From positions 682,001 through 746,000 of the forward strand of contig NZ_CP015423.1 of the NCBI RefSeq assembly GCF_001719045.1: a DNA stretch of 64,000 nt, in the 5' to 3' direction. Every line of letters starts with the position of its first letter. The stretch's first letter is position 1. Position numbers and translations under genes: made by a program. The notes below the pieces were generated by a model that was not told where the DNA came from, made no database searches, and saw only the letters and a program-made list of their open reading frames with translations. This document shows positions 27,058 to 36,393 of this stretch, piece by piece. The stretch is from Paenibacillus polymyxa (lineage in GTDB: Bacteria; Bacillota; Bacilli; Paenibacillales; Paenibacillaceae).

Positions 27058-28740
27058 TTACTTTTCTACGCTTTTATACCATTCGTTTACTTCATTTGTA
27101 ATTTGTTCGCCACCAGCTGTTTTCCACGTCTGCACAAAGGTATCAAAAGCAGAGATCGGCTGCTTGCCATAAATAATTTCATTGAAGGTCTGACTTTCAA
27201 TCTTATCCAGATAGTCCTTTTTAGCCTTCATAGTTGGCGTAGTAGGGCCCGTGAACTGATCTTTCATGGAGATATCCTTCTGTTCCATAAGCACTTTGGC
27301 AGCTGCTGGAGTATCTTTCCCGTAGTTCACCATTACATCTTTCTCCAGACGGGTCTTCGGTTCTGCGCCGTTAGCCAAACTTAACAAAGCCTTCATTTGG
27401 GCATCAGGTATACGCGCACCATCACGAACCAGCAAATAACGAATAGAGTTTACATAACCGCCTGGTATTTTATCGATAGACATTAGCTTTCCGCCCGCAT
27501 CCAAATCATAATCGTAGCCTTTAAACAGCCCATTCGACAAATCGCCGTCTGGTTTGGCATTAGCATAATGGTCAAACAAATAATTTTGATAAGTGAAAAA
27601 AGCTTCAGGATGCTGCATTTGTTTGTTGATTAATACGACACCATTGGTGTATTGCGTTCCGTGACGCATGGCTTTGTTGTCAGGACCCGCTGGAATCTTG
27701 ATCGGCTTCCACACGGCACCCGGCGCATTTTTGACTGTATCCTGAAGCGGCCAGCCGCTCATCCAATATGGTCCAGGAATCATACCGGCTGTTCCTGCGA
27801 CTGTAGGTTCTGCCGTTTTATTTTCATCCCACAATGCTGCTTCCTGAGGAATATATCCCTTTTTGAGCCACTCGCTCAGCTTTTGTAAACCCGGCTTCAT
27901 GCCAGGCTGCACGGAGCCATATTCCAAACTGCCATTCGTGCCTTTGTTCCACTGCTGAGGTAGAGTGCCGTATGCCCCGAAAATCCAGGATGGGTCACCC
28001 ATCCAAGTGTTCATGGATGTTTTAAAACCGATGCTGAGCGGAATCACTTTGTTCGGAGCCAGTCCGTCCGGATTTTTATTTTTAAAGGCATCCATCACTT
28101 TTTCCAGATCATCCATCGTCTCTGGAGCCTTCATACCCAGCTTATCCAACCAATCTTGTCGTACCCACAATACATAATCATGGTTATAGGCGAAATCAAG
28201 CACAGGAATACCCATTTTTTTGCCATCTCGGCTATACTGATTCCATACGTTTGTATCCTGATTCATCGCCTGCTTCCAGGAATCCGAAGCGTACTTGTCA
28301 AACAACGGACCCACCTCTGCAAACATACCAGAATCGATCATGTCTTGTGCCAGTTGCTCATTCTCCGTCCCCAGTACAACAACGTCCGGCATCTCCTGAC
28401 CGGAGGACATAGCCAAACGCAGCTTTGTAGCAAATGCGCCATTCGTATCCGTGACGGACCAGAGTGATTTGATATTAATACCGAATTTCTCTTTAGCCCA
28501 TTTGGTCGCAATGTTATTTTCGATAGATTCACCATTTTTAAATTTTAAGGCGGGATCTACACCCCATACCGTGGAAATTGTGACTTCTGGATTGTATTTT
28601 TCTTTGTATACGTTTTCAGTTTTAGCTGTGCTGTCCGCATTTCCATCATTCCCCGTACCTGAGCAGCCCACAAGGCCCACTCCTAATACCATAGTTGCGG
28701 CGAGCAACGACAACAGCTTTTTCTTCGAATGAACTCGCAT
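27058..28740 (-). CDS. Extracellular solute-binding lipoprotein (CUT1 importer)
   Basis: A 560-residue lipoprotein: signal peptide with lipobox LVGC (Cys26) and a Gly/Ser/Asn linker, followed by the two-lobed binding domain of the large LplA/YtcQ group (W-V-R-Q-D-W-L-D-K-L-G near residue 190). It captures oligosaccharides outside the membrane. First gene of the structural operon, with its own -10 element, terminated partly behind it. Galactan oligosaccharides are the likely ligand because ganA and ganB lie in the same operon. Confidence 0.9.
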   Translation of the reverse strand: MRVHSKKKLLSLLAATMVLGVGLVGCSGTGNDGNADSTAKTENVYKEKYNPEVTISTVWGVDPALKFKNGESIENNIATKWAKEKFGINIKSLWSVTDTNGAFATKLRLAMSSGQEMPDVVVLGTENEQLAQDMIDSGMFAEVGPLFDKYASDSWKQAMNQDTNVWNQYSRDGKKMGIPVLDFAYNHDYVLWVRQDWLDKLGMKAPETMDDLEKVMDAFKNKNPDGLAPNKVIPLSIGFKTSMNTWMGDPSWIFGAYGTLPQQWNKGTNGSLEYGSVQPGMKPGLQKLSEWLKKGYIPQEAALWDENKTAEPTVAGTAGMIPGPYWMSGWPLQDTVKNAPGAVWKPIKIPAGPDNKAMRHGTQYTNGVVLINKQMQHPEAFFTYQNYLFDHYANAKPDGDLSNGLFKGYDYDLDAGGKLMSIDKIPGGYVNSIRYLLVRDGARIPDAQMKALLSLANGAEPKTRLEKDVMVNYGKDTPAAAKVLMEQKDISMKDQFTGPTTPTMKAKKDYLDKIESQTFNEIIYGKQPISAFDTFVQTWKTAGGEQITNEVNEWYKSVEK

Positions 28741-28776
28741 ATTGTTCCCCCTCTAAAAATCATTTTCTACTCTTTT

Positions 28777-28782
28777 ATTATA
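28777..28782 (-). promoter_or_regulatory. -10 element for the galactan operon
   Basis: TATAAT on the minus strand, about 37 bases before the binding-protein ATG. No good -35 lies 16-18 bases upstream, which fits activation by the AraC-type regulator encoded just before it. Confidence 0.45.
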
Positions 28783-28876
28783 AGAGGGCTTTTCTTCACA
28801 GCCTATGTCACAAAATAAATATTTCTGCACCTTTCCCAACTGATCTTTGCTGGTTTCGTCCTTACTGGTCCCATCT

Positions 28877-30502
28877 TTACTGGTCCCGAAATTCATGCGG
28901 AGTCATTCCGTAATGCTTTTTGAACATCTTACTGAAATATTGGGGATTCTGGTAGCCTAGTTCCGTCGTAATTTCGTATATTTTTTTGTTGGAATATTTG
29001 AGCAAATAAAGAGCCCGCTCCATTCTCATTCGGATAATATAGTCACCCAGACCTTCTCCGGTTTCAGCTTTATAAATTTTAGACAGATAGACTGGATGAA
29101 GATAAACCTGATCAGCAATCGTCTTAACAGACAGCTCCTGGCCTTTATCCTGGGAGATGAGCTCCTGAACCTGCTTGACCACATAGCTTTTAGCGCTTTG
29201 CTCGCTTGCGGACCATTCAGATTTAAGTTTGTTCATCATGGAAAATATCCACTCTTTGAGGTGGGGGAACGAATGAACCATTTTCTGCGCATGTAACGGA
29301 TCGAAGCCTACTTGATCCATCTGCGTAATGAAACGTCCTTGTTTGTGCGCTGTATACATAAAGGCGCTCGTCACCGAAATAAACAGCTCATATAAATGCT
29401 CGCGTGTATATCCCACCTCTTCCATTTTTCCAAATACACGGCTCACTTTCGCTTCGGCCTCGTCCCATTGCCTGGATTCAAGCAGATGAGTAAGCGTTGG
29501 GTGCATATAAAGCCCCTCCAGTGACTTAACTGAGCTGTGTGGCTGTTCTGTCTGTTCTTCTATGAATAGCAGTGTATCTGTCTCCTCCTGATGGTTCCAG
29601 TATAAGGATCTAATCGCTTTCTGATATAGCTTAGGTAGCTCCTCTGGAAACTTAAACCATCCGGTTAATGCAACGTAAATTCCCCCTTTCAAGTAATTGC
29701 TCACATTTTTTCGAAAGGTCTCAATCGCCGCACTCAAAAAACGATTCTGCTCATCCGCGCTCCGTTCAGGGAATGAATTCCAATTCCCTTCTATTAATAC
29801 AATTAAGCAGTCATGCGGCGCTTTGCAATGCCAAACATGAAAATCAGGTGCGAACACTTCTTCGGCAATATTTCCAATCGCATACTCAATTAAGGAAACT
29901 GAATGATAATCCATATCAGAAAAATGCTTTCCTAGCTGAATAAGCAGCATACTGGCAGGATGTCCCGTGCGTAGCTTGATTTCGTACTCGGACATTTTGC
30001 TCTCTATTTTGGGTACTGGTAAATCACGCCCGAGTAGCAAATCATGCATCAAATGGGTCCGCAGTACACCAAAATCGTTTCTGCGGCTATATTGTAATTG
30101 ATGAACCTTGTCAAATGCTTCCCATTCTTCCTTTAGCGAATCCATGGCGGCTGACACACATTTGATAAACTCATCATCATCTACCGGCTTTAAAATGTAA
30201 TCAAAAGCCTTAAGCTGGAGCGCTTTTTTAGCATATTCAAAATCGGCATAGCCTGTCAGTAACAAACTCCGGATATGTGGCCATCGCTCGGTTACTTCAA
30301 CAATCAACTCCAGTCCCGTCATACCAGGCATACGAATATCCGTAACCAGAATATCAATATCGTACGCTTCCAGCACATCCACTGCTGTTAATGCGGAAGC
30401 CGCTTGATGAACCCTCTCGATGCCTAGCGTCTCCCACGGAATGGTAGCTGCCAGACTTTCTGTTACATAACTCTCATCATCTACTAGTAATATCTGAACC
30501 AT
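28877..30502 (-). CDS. Response regulator, YesN type (receiver + AraC HTH)
   Basis: A 541-residue regulator. Residues 1-120 are a receiver with acidic pair D8-D9 and phospho-acceptor Asp55 (ILVTDIRMPG); residues ~430-541 are an AraC/XylS DNA-binding domain (QVYLHPVYLSKIYKAETG, then ELGYQNPQYFSKMFKKHYG). The middle region is the variable YesN linker. Its start overlaps the 3' end of the kinase gene by 26 bases, so the two are translationally coupled. It most likely activates the galactan operon 136 bases downstream. Confidence 0.92.
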   Translation of the reverse strand: MVQILLVDDESYVTESLAATIPWETLGIERVHQAASALTAVDVLEAYDIDILVTDIRMPGMTGLELIVEVTERWPHIRSLLLTGYADFEYAKKALQLKAFDYILKPVDDDEFIKCVSAAMDSLKEEWEAFDKVHQLQYSRRNDFGVLRTHLMHDLLLGRDLPVPKIESKMSEYEIKLRTGHPASMLLIQLGKHFSDMDYHSVSLIEYAIGNIAEEVFAPDFHVWHCKAPHDCLIVLIEGNWNSFPERSADEQNRFLSAAIETFRKNVSNYLKGGIYVALTGWFKFPEELPKLYQKAIRSLYWNHQEETDTLLFIEEQTEQPHSSVKSLEGLYMHPTLTHLLESRQWDEAEAKVSRVFGKMEEVGYTREHLYELFISVTSAFMYTAHKQGRFITQMDQVGFDPLHAQKMVHSFPHLKEWIFSMMNKLKSEWSASEQSAKSYVVKQVQELISQDKGQELSVKTIADQVYLHPVYLSKIYKAETGEGLGDYIIRMRMERALYLLKYSNKKIYEITTELGYQNPQYFSKMFKKHYGMTPHEFRDQ

Positions 30503-32297
30503 CTGTTCCCTCCGTTTTAACTATATTCGAATTTGGCGAAGGCCCAATTAAACCATTCGCATGCTCTCCTTCTGTTGAGAGCGACCATTTTAAAACTGCA
30601 CGCAATCCTCCCAATGGAGACAAAGAGAATTCCAGTCCTGCATCTTCTCCAAAATGTAATCGCATACGTTGATGCACATTCCATAGACCATATCCATGAT
30701 CCTCTTCCACAGGCTTGTCAAGCGTTGATGTCAGGGCAGTTATAGCCTCTCTACTCAAACCGAGTCCGTTATCATCCACAATCAGGTACATATACGAGCC
30801 AACACGCTCGGTTAAAATATGAATTACACCATCCTCCGCTTGAGGCTCTATCCCATGCAGCACCGCATTTTCCACCAGTGGCTGCACTACAAGCGGCGGA
30901 ATCAGCAGACTGCTAACCTGTGAAGAAACATGAATTAAGAACGTTAGCCTTGGCATACGCATCTGCTGTATGTTCAAATAATATTGAACAAATTCGACTT
31001 CCTCTGACAATGGAACCAAATCCCGCTCCTGTCTGGTTGTATATCGATAATACCTGGATAAATTATGAGCCATGGCCACGACCGCCTCATGATTGCGCAG
31101 CTTCGCCATACTTGTAATAAACGAAAAACAATTATAAAAAAAATGCGGATTGATTTGTGACTGTAGCTGCTTTAGTCGCGCTTCCTTGACATGCAGCTGC
31201 TCAACATACACCTTCTCAAACAGCTCCTGAATCTGTTCGACCATCAGATTAAATTGACTAGACAGGAAAGCAAACTCGTGACTCCCCCTTAGACTTAATC
31301 GAACAGCATAGTCTCCATCCTTTAGTCTCCGAAATGCCCGCACAAGCTGAAGAATCGGCACTTGTACCTGTGAATGAAGCAAGTAAGCGCCAATCAAGCC
31401 TACCAGCAGCGAGCCAACAACAGTTATATAAAACAGTCGATTCGATGAGTAAATCGGAGACATCATATCGGACAAAGGCATGTAATCAATCAAATACCAC
31501 CCCGTCGTTTGCGAAAGAACGGCATGAACCAGGTAGCTTTCTTCTCCAATTTTCACAGTCAGATTATCAACTTCATGGAGCCCCATTTTTTCTAATTTTG
31601 AAATCAGCTGTCCAGACAGCTCTTCATTGGCAGTACGATTATAGATCGCTCCTACGCCTTTTTTATAATAAAAAGGCTCCTTTCGACCATCACCTTTGAA
31701 GCGGTCAAGCATATCCTGAATATTACTGCTGTCAAATTCAACTTTAATAATCGTGTTAGCGGTTTCTGGATTACCAAGCGAAGAAAACGGGGATAATGTA
31801 TACAATGAAAATATAAATTGGTCTTTCCCGTATGATTTTTTTTTGGATACCTGCCAGCCGTCTTTTATCAGCTGATTTAGTTTTTTCTGGTCATATAAAC
31901 CTGCTCCACTCTCCGATACAACCCGTCCAAGCGAAGGAGAATAGATACTCAGCCCGGTTCTCCAATTAGAAGAGCTTTCCTGAAGCCCAAGCTTGGTTTG
32001 AATCCGTTTGACCAGGTTAATTCCATCCAGATTGAGAACCTTGTCCTTCAAAAAAATCGCTTGAAAACTGGCTACATCGGGATCATGAATCAGCAGATGC
32101 GGCCAGGAGGAAATCATTTCAATATTCGTATTCACCTGGTTTTGAAAAAAAGTCAGCTGATTATAATTAGATTGATTCAGCTCCTCACGTAATACACCTG
32201 TCGTTGTCTGATTAGAATAGACATACAGGATCAGCACAGGTATGAGCAATACGATAACGATGGAGACGATTTTAGTATAAAAATTAAATTTAAACAT
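30477..32297 (-). CDS. Sensor histidine kinase, YesM type
   Basis: A 606-residue membrane kinase: helix near residues 8-30, a long extracellular sensor, second helix (F-Y-I-T-V-V-G-S-L-L-V-G-L-I-G), HAMP (~310-365), the His_kinase domain with the phospho-His in QSQINPHFFYNC, and an HATPase domain with N-A-V-L-H-G and D-D-N-G-L-G-L. The ATG at 32297 is preferred over upstream codons that are short and lack similarity. It pairs with the downstream response regulator and probably senses a galactan-derived sugar or importer state. Confidence 0.9.
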   Translation of the reverse strand: MFKFNFYTKIVSIVIVLLIPVLILYVYSNQTTTGVLREELNQSNYNQLTFFQNQVNTNIEMISSWPHLLIHDPDVASFQAIFLKDKVLNLDGINLVKRIQTKLGLQESSSNWRTGLSIYSPSLGRVVSESGAGLYDQKKLNQLIKDGWQVSKKKSYGKDQFIFSLYTLSPFSSLGNPETANTIIKVEFDSSNIQDMLDRFKGDGRKEPFYYKKGVGAIYNRTANEELSGQLISKLEKMGLHEVDNLTVKIGEESYLVHAVLSQTTGWYLIDYMPLSDMMSPIYSSNRLFYITVVGSLLVGLIGAYLLHSQVQVPILQLVRAFRRLKDGDYAVRLSLRGSHEFAFLSSQFNLMVEQIQELFEKVYVEQLHVKEARLKQLQSQINPHFFYNCFSFITSMAKLRNHEAVVAMAHNLSRYYRYTTRQERDLVPLSEEVEFVQYYLNIQQMRMPRLTFLIHVSSQVSSLLIPPLVVQPLVENAVLHGIEPQAEDGVIHILTERVGSYMYLIVDDNGLGLSREAITALTSTLDKPVEEDHGYGLWNVHQRMRLHFGEDAGLEFSLSPLGGLRAVLKWSLSTEGEHANGLIGPSPNSNIVKTEGTDGSDITSR

Positions 32298-32317
32298 GAA
32301 TTCTACACATCCTCTGC

Positions 32318-32348
32318 ACAAAAAACAGGCATACTTAAATGGTATGCC
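32318..32348 (-). terminator. Terminator upstream of the kinase gene
   Basis: On the minus strand GGCATAC-loop-GTATGCC followed by TGTTTTTT. It may end the NucB-like transcript or attenuate the kinase gene, whose ATG is only 20 bases further. Confidence 0.6.
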
Positions 32349-32411
32349 AGAGCCCTGACCTTCGTTGCCGTCAGTACATACTATACATTATCAATGGTTG
32401 GCGGTGATAAT

Positions 32412-32564
32412 ATGTTTGATGCTAAGCAAATGGAATGGTTTGACCAACTATCCGCTGAAGACTTGGCCATTTTAGGTGCCGGCTTCAATACACTAGGTGA
32501 TTTTTTTGATTTTCTGGCGTTGATTAAGGCCAGACAGGAAACAGCCCAAGGTAATAAAAAGTAA
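32412..32564 (+). CDS. Small acidic protein, 50 residues
   Basis: ATG at 32412 to TAA at 32562-32564, giving MFDAKQMEWFDQLSAEDLAI then a hydrophobic/amphipathic G-F-N-T-L-G-D-F-F-D-F-L-A-L-I-K. It ends 5 bases from the stop of the opposing NucB-like gene. The ribosome site (GGCGGTG) is weak. No family recognised; coding is supported by amino-acid composition and by being the only open frame that fills this gap. Confidence 0.5.
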   Translation: MFDAKQMEWFDQLSAEDLAILGAGFNTLGDFFDFLALIKARQETAQGNKK

Positions 32565-32569
32565 CAGCA

Positions 32570-33007
32570 CTATTTCACAACAAATTTCACACGAGTTCCA
32601 TCCTCATACTCATCCAATTGGTGACTGACCCATGATCCTGCCCCACGATTATCCTTAGGGGCTATGTATTTGATATTTGCACCTTTGCCACCTTCTGAGC
32701 ACATAGCCATCGGCCATTCGTCACGATCGTATCCTTTACGAGTGGGAACATCTGCAAGCGAATGCTTGCGATTTTGCTCGGCTCCTTCACGGTCAATTGT
32801 GCATACCGGTGATTTTCCCGCCTGAATGGCTTCCTTAATATGCTGCGCTGTTTCAGGGTAACGACCTGACGGGAATTGCAGCGTAACCTGAGCCGATGAA
32901 GGCGGGTTTTCTCCTGTCATTTTCGTAAGAAGATTGCCTCCTTCAAACCAGTACGCGCCCGCAGCTAGCAGCACTAAAGCTATAAAACTTAGCAATTTTT
33001 TCTTCAA
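32570..33007 (-). CDS. NucA/NucB-like secreted deoxyribonuclease
   Basis: 145 residues. An N-terminal signal or anchor helix (L-L-S-F-I-A-L-V-L-L-A-A-G) precedes a short Ser/Pro linker and the NucA/NucB DNase core: S-P-V-C, then KGYDRDEWPMAMCSEGG with the Asp-Glu-Trp-Pro and Glu-Gly-Gly motifs, and DNRGAGSWVSHQL. In Bacillus such enzymes act in competence (NucA) or degrade DNA during sporulation (NucB). The start is uncertain: TTG at 33007 follows AAGGGAAGAGGG, while TTG at 33025 would add six residues. Confidence 0.82.
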   Translation of the reverse strand: MKKKLLSFIALVLLAAGAYWFEGGNLLTKMTGENPPSSAQVTLQFPSGRYPETAQHIKEAIQAGKSPVCTIDREGAEQNRKHSLADVPTRKGYDRDEWPMAMCSEGGKGANIKYIAPKDNRGAGSWVSHQLDEYEDGTRVKFVVK

Positions 33008-33147
33008 TTTCCCTCTTCCCTTCAAGCTATTCCAGTAGATACCTTCAACTAAGGTAATCCCCGGATTTTATTTTTTGTAACCCCTTACTGACTATAAAAA
33101 AAGGTTGAATATTCGACGACAAATAGTATAGAGAGGAGGTTGTACGA

Positions 33148-33279
33148 ATGAACGATGAGATGGATACGGTCGCAAGAGTTATTGTATAAGATACAGGGAG
33201 CGACTTAATGAGACATCCAGTGGACAAGCCCGAACAAAGCACACCACAGGAGAAGACTGATCAGAATCCCCCAAAATAA
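33148..33279 (+). pseudogene. Small ORF split by an in-frame stop
   Basis: AGGAGG followed by ATG at 33148 opens MNDEMDTVARVIV and meets TAA at 33187; the same frame continues with DTGSDL and then MRHPVDKPEQSTPQEK to TAA at 33277. A single base (TAA for CAA) would restore a 43-residue hydrophilic protein. The second half could be translated from the ATG at 33208 behind AGGGAG. Either a decayed small gene or two peptides. The bases 33280-33576 hold no gene and are AT-rich. Confidence 0.4.
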
Positions 33280-33576
33280 ACCTTTAAAAAGCTTCATACC
33301 TTACTGACAACCTTTCCGACTGGGCTTTTTCCCCATTATAACATGTCAGAAAGACAGCTGTCGCAGCTTGCTCTTATATCATCTTCGTATCATATATATT
33401 AAATTTTAAAATCACGACACAAAGGAAAGAACGAAATAATTCCGAAAATTATGCCTGATCACCAGTGAAAATGCAATCATGACATAATAAAAGTCACATT
33501 TTAATCAAAATTTAATGAAAGTTTTCCGAAAATGATGTATAATTATTGACATAACAAAACGCACGAGGTGATCATC

Positions 33577-33879
33577 ATGGCATTATTAAACAAAGTTCAT
33601 GAATTAAAATTGCAACTGCCTAACGAGCATCATAGCATTTCCCAATACGTGGAGCATGCATTGCATTCGATTGACAGTTTTGTGGAGCAACATCGTCAAT
33701 TTGTAGCCGCTCAGGCTCTATATGGTGAAAAAATCAATGGTACAGAAGAAAGACTGTTCCGAGACACAATTTCTGAGATTAAAGCCCAACTGGTAGCTAC
33801 TTTGGAAAAGACAGTTGAAGACTTCGCACACAAAGGCGATAAGCACTGGAAAAATCATTATCAGGACGGCGTAGAATAA
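33577..33879 (+). CDS. Conserved-looking 100-residue hypothetical protein
   Basis: Starts MALLNKVHELKLQLPNEHH after GAGGTG (ATG 33577). It is mostly alpha-helical and charged, with the pattern H-S-I-D-S-F-V-E-Q-H-R-Q-F and E-R-L-F-R-D-T-I-S-E-I-K; no domain is recognised. A TATAAT element lies at 33538-33543, and a strong terminator follows, so it is a monocistronic and probably well-expressed gene. Confidence 0.68.
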   Translation: MALLNKVHELKLQLPNEHHSISQYVEHALHSIDSFVEQHRQFVAAQALYGEKINGTEERLFRDTISEIKAQLVATLEKTVEDFAHKGDKHWKNHYQDGVE

Positions 33880-33883
33880 GCTG

Positions 33884-33919
33884 AAAATAACCCCCGGTCT
33901 TTGGACCGGGGGTTATTTT
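33884..33919. terminator. Bidirectional terminator
   Basis: AAAATAACCCCCGGTC-TTTG-GACCGGGGGTTATTTT between the hypothetical gene and the convergent Big_2 gene. Confidence 0.93.
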
Positions 33920-33948
33920 GTATAAGTGGATGTGGCAATATGCGTAGA

Positions 33949-35835
33949 CTATTTTAACACTCTAGCCGATGTCGCTACAGTCTTACCACCATAAACTACT
34001 TTGATACTGGAACTTCCGGTATCAATCGCCTTCACCTGACCGCCAGTAACCTGTACGATCGACGGTTTGGAAGATGTCCATACCGCTGAGCTTGTCACAT
34101 TGGTAGTTGCACCTGAATCATAAACTGCATTCACACTAAGCACTTGAGAGGAACCTTTAGGCAGCTTCAGGTTTTTATTGCTCAATACCAGTTTGAGCAG
34201 CTTAGGTGTGACCTTGATCTCAACGTTAAACGACTTATCCTGATATGTGCCCGTAATCGTTGCGTTTCCAATTCCAACGGCTTTAATGGAAGAGCCTTTT
34301 ACGATCGCTACGGAAGCATTCGATGTTGTCCATTTCACTTTACTGCTCAGCGTAGCTTTTTTACCTTCCGTATATATGCCGATGACTTTGATGGACTTAC
34401 TTCCTTTCAAATTCATATCAGCACTCGAAAAGCTTGGTGTCAATGTAGAAATGGCTCCTTCCACAATGACAGGTACTTTCACATATTTGTTCATATACAT
34501 AGCCTTGATTCCAGAGTTACCGCCATTCACCGCTTTTACTTTACCATTTGCTACTGTAACTGCGGCTGTTGTACCTACCCAGCTTACCTGATTGGTAACA
34601 TCAAGGATTCCGCCACCAGCCATGTGTGCTTTTACTGTCGGAATACTTGCTTCTTGGCCTGCAACCAATACATATTTTTTCTCAGAAGCGGTCAGCTTGA
34701 GCACTTTGTATTGCACAGTCACTGGAATATCCAGTTTGAGCGCACCTACCGTTGCTGTCAATGTTGCACTGCCTGGGTTCACTGCAACTAGCTTACCATT
34801 TGCTATTTTAACTGCACTTTCACTGCTTAAACTCCATTTTACATCGGATTGAACTGCTTTTTTTGCTCCATTGACCAAATAAGCAGATATACTCGGGAGA
34901 GAAGTTTTGCCTCCTGTTTCGAGGGTCAGACTGGCTTTGCTCGAAACCAGTTTTTCAACCGTTGGAAGTACATTAATCTTCAGCGTCTTGCTCAAACCGT
35001 GATAGGACGCTGTAATCGTCGAATTGCCTGCATCCATTGGTGTGATTTTACCTTGCTCGACTGTGGCAACCAGCGGATTGGAGGAAGTCCATTCTGCCGT
35101 GTTGGTTACATCTGTTTTGCCGCCAGTCAGGTTGACATCGGTTGCACTAACCTGAATTGGGGAGCTACCCAGAAAGACCGATTTGGCCCCAGTTGCACTC
35201 AATACTAACGCCTGAGAAGAAGAACGCACATACACAATCGTTTGTGCTTTAAGTTCATCTTTGCTTGCTTTAATGTAAGTCACGCCTTTGGCAAGTGGAC
35301 GAACAAGACCATCTTCAACGGTAGCAACAGCCGCATTCGAAGAAGTCCATTCGACACCGGATACATTTTCCATCCCACCTCCAGTAAGTACACCTTGAGC
35401 AGTCAATTGCTTTGATTCTCCGCCAATCGTCAAATTAATGGGACTAGACGGATTTAATTGCAGCTTGCTGTAAGGCGATTTTACTGTAATCGTTGTACTT
35501 ACCGTTTGCTGCTCATATGTGGCAACAACCTTAATCTGCCCTTTTGACACAGGAGTAATGAGCCCCTTATCAACCTTTAAAATGCTTGAATCCCCAGAGA
35601 TCCATTCTGCCTTTTGGGTAACATCTTCTTTGCCCTTTTCAGTCAATGACCACACTTTTAATTGAGCGGGGCTTCCACCCAGATTCAATGTAGTCGGATT
35701 TTGACTGTCCCACTGTACCGTGGAGGTCGTGCTCTCCTCAGCCCGGATCAAACCCGCTGGCCATGCTGCAAATACAAACATCAGCAAAGCAAGTAAGAAG
35801 GTACTCCGTTTGCTCATACGTTTCATACGCTCCAT
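33949..35835 (-). CDS. Secreted protein of seven Big_2 (Ig-like) repeats
   Basis: 628 residues: a signal peptide (cleavage near A-G-L-I-R-A) then seven repeats of about 83 residues, each with the bacterial Ig-like group 2 pattern W-x-S-S-N/S-x-x-x-A-x-V-x-x-G-x-I/V-x-x-V/L-x-x-G-x-x-x-I. There is no catalytic domain, LPxTG or SLH motif, so it is a free or loosely attached surface protein made only of repeats. The repeats have diverged from each other at residue level. Role unknown, possibly adhesive or structural. Confidence 0.88.
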   Translation of the reverse strand: MERMKRMSKRSTFLLALLMFVFAAWPAGLIRAEESTTSTVQWDSQNPTTLNLGGSPAQLKVWSLTEKGKEDVTQKAEWISGDSSILKVDKGLITPVSKGQIKVVATYEQQTVSTTITVKSPYSKLQLNPSSPINLTIGGESKQLTAQGVLTGGGMENVSGVEWTSSNAAVATVEDGLVRPLAKGVTYIKASKDELKAQTIVYVRSSSQALVLSATGAKSVFLGSSPIQVSATDVNLTGGKTDVTNTAEWTSSNPLVATVEQGKITPMDAGNSTITASYHGLSKTLKINVLPTVEKLVSSKASLTLETGGKTSLPSISAYLVNGAKKAVQSDVKWSLSSESAVKIANGKLVAVNPGSATLTATVGALKLDIPVTVQYKVLKLTASEKKYVLVAGQEASIPTVKAHMAGGGILDVTNQVSWVGTTAAVTVANGKVKAVNGGNSGIKAMYMNKYVKVPVIVEGAISTLTPSFSSADMNLKGSKSIKVIGIYTEGKKATLSSKVKWTTSNASVAIVKGSSIKAVGIGNATITGTYQDKSFNVEIKVTPKLLKLVLSNKNLKLPKGSSQVLSVNAVYDSGATTNVTSSAVWTSSKPSIVQVTGGQVKAIDTGSSSIKVVYGGKTVATSARVLK

Positions 35836-35954
35836 TCGTTTCTCTCCCTTAGTTTCATCTCTAAAAATAGGATATAATTAACAATCCCATTACTTTTATC
35901 GGTTAGCAGCTTACTAAATTGAACCCTTCATCAAAAAAAGGTGAATAATTACAG

Positions 35955-36377
35955 TTAAAGTTCTCCACGCAGTGACCTTACCACAAACAAATGCTCTTCT
36001 TTAGATAAGGTTTGTCCATCTTCAAGGATTACATTGTGTGCCGAGTGACTAACCAACTTTACATTATAAGCAATCAGCTGATCTTCTCTCCAAATCGTCA
36101 CCGCCGACTGAAAATGAATGGCATTATCAAACTGTAACGGAACACTCATTACATAACCGAAAGCGTTGAGCTTCGCCGGATGGCGGCTTCTACGCTCACG
36201 CCCCGGAGGAAGCATGGTAATATACGTAATATTTTCAAAAGGAATAGCCAGCATTTTCGGGCCTAAAATAACGCACTTTCGTATATCATCCCATTTTTCA
36301 AGCGTGCCGCGCACCTTCTGGGTATGATCGTTGTTGCCGTGATATAAAATGACCTGACGTCCCTTCCATTGACGCAT
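35955..36377 (-). CDS. Hypothetical protein, 140 residues
   Basis: Starts MRQWKGRQVILYHGNNDH behind GGAGGTGAG (ATG 36377). Beta-rich and basic, with V-R-G-T-L-E-K-W-D and V-I-L-G-P-K-M-L-A-I-P-F-E-N-I-T-Y-I, a pattern that looks like a small Sm/RNA-type or DUF barrel but cannot be assigned. It starts 16 bases after ung stops and is co-transcribed with it. Confidence 0.68.
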   Translation of the reverse strand: MRQWKGRQVILYHGNNDHTQKVRGTLEKWDDIRKCVILGPKMLAIPFENITYITMLPPGRERRSRHPAKLNAFGYVMSVPLQFDNAIHFQSAVTIWREDQLIAYNVKLVSHSAHNVILEDGQTLSKEEHLFVVRSLRGEL

Positions 36378-36393
36378 GTCCTCACCTCCAGTG

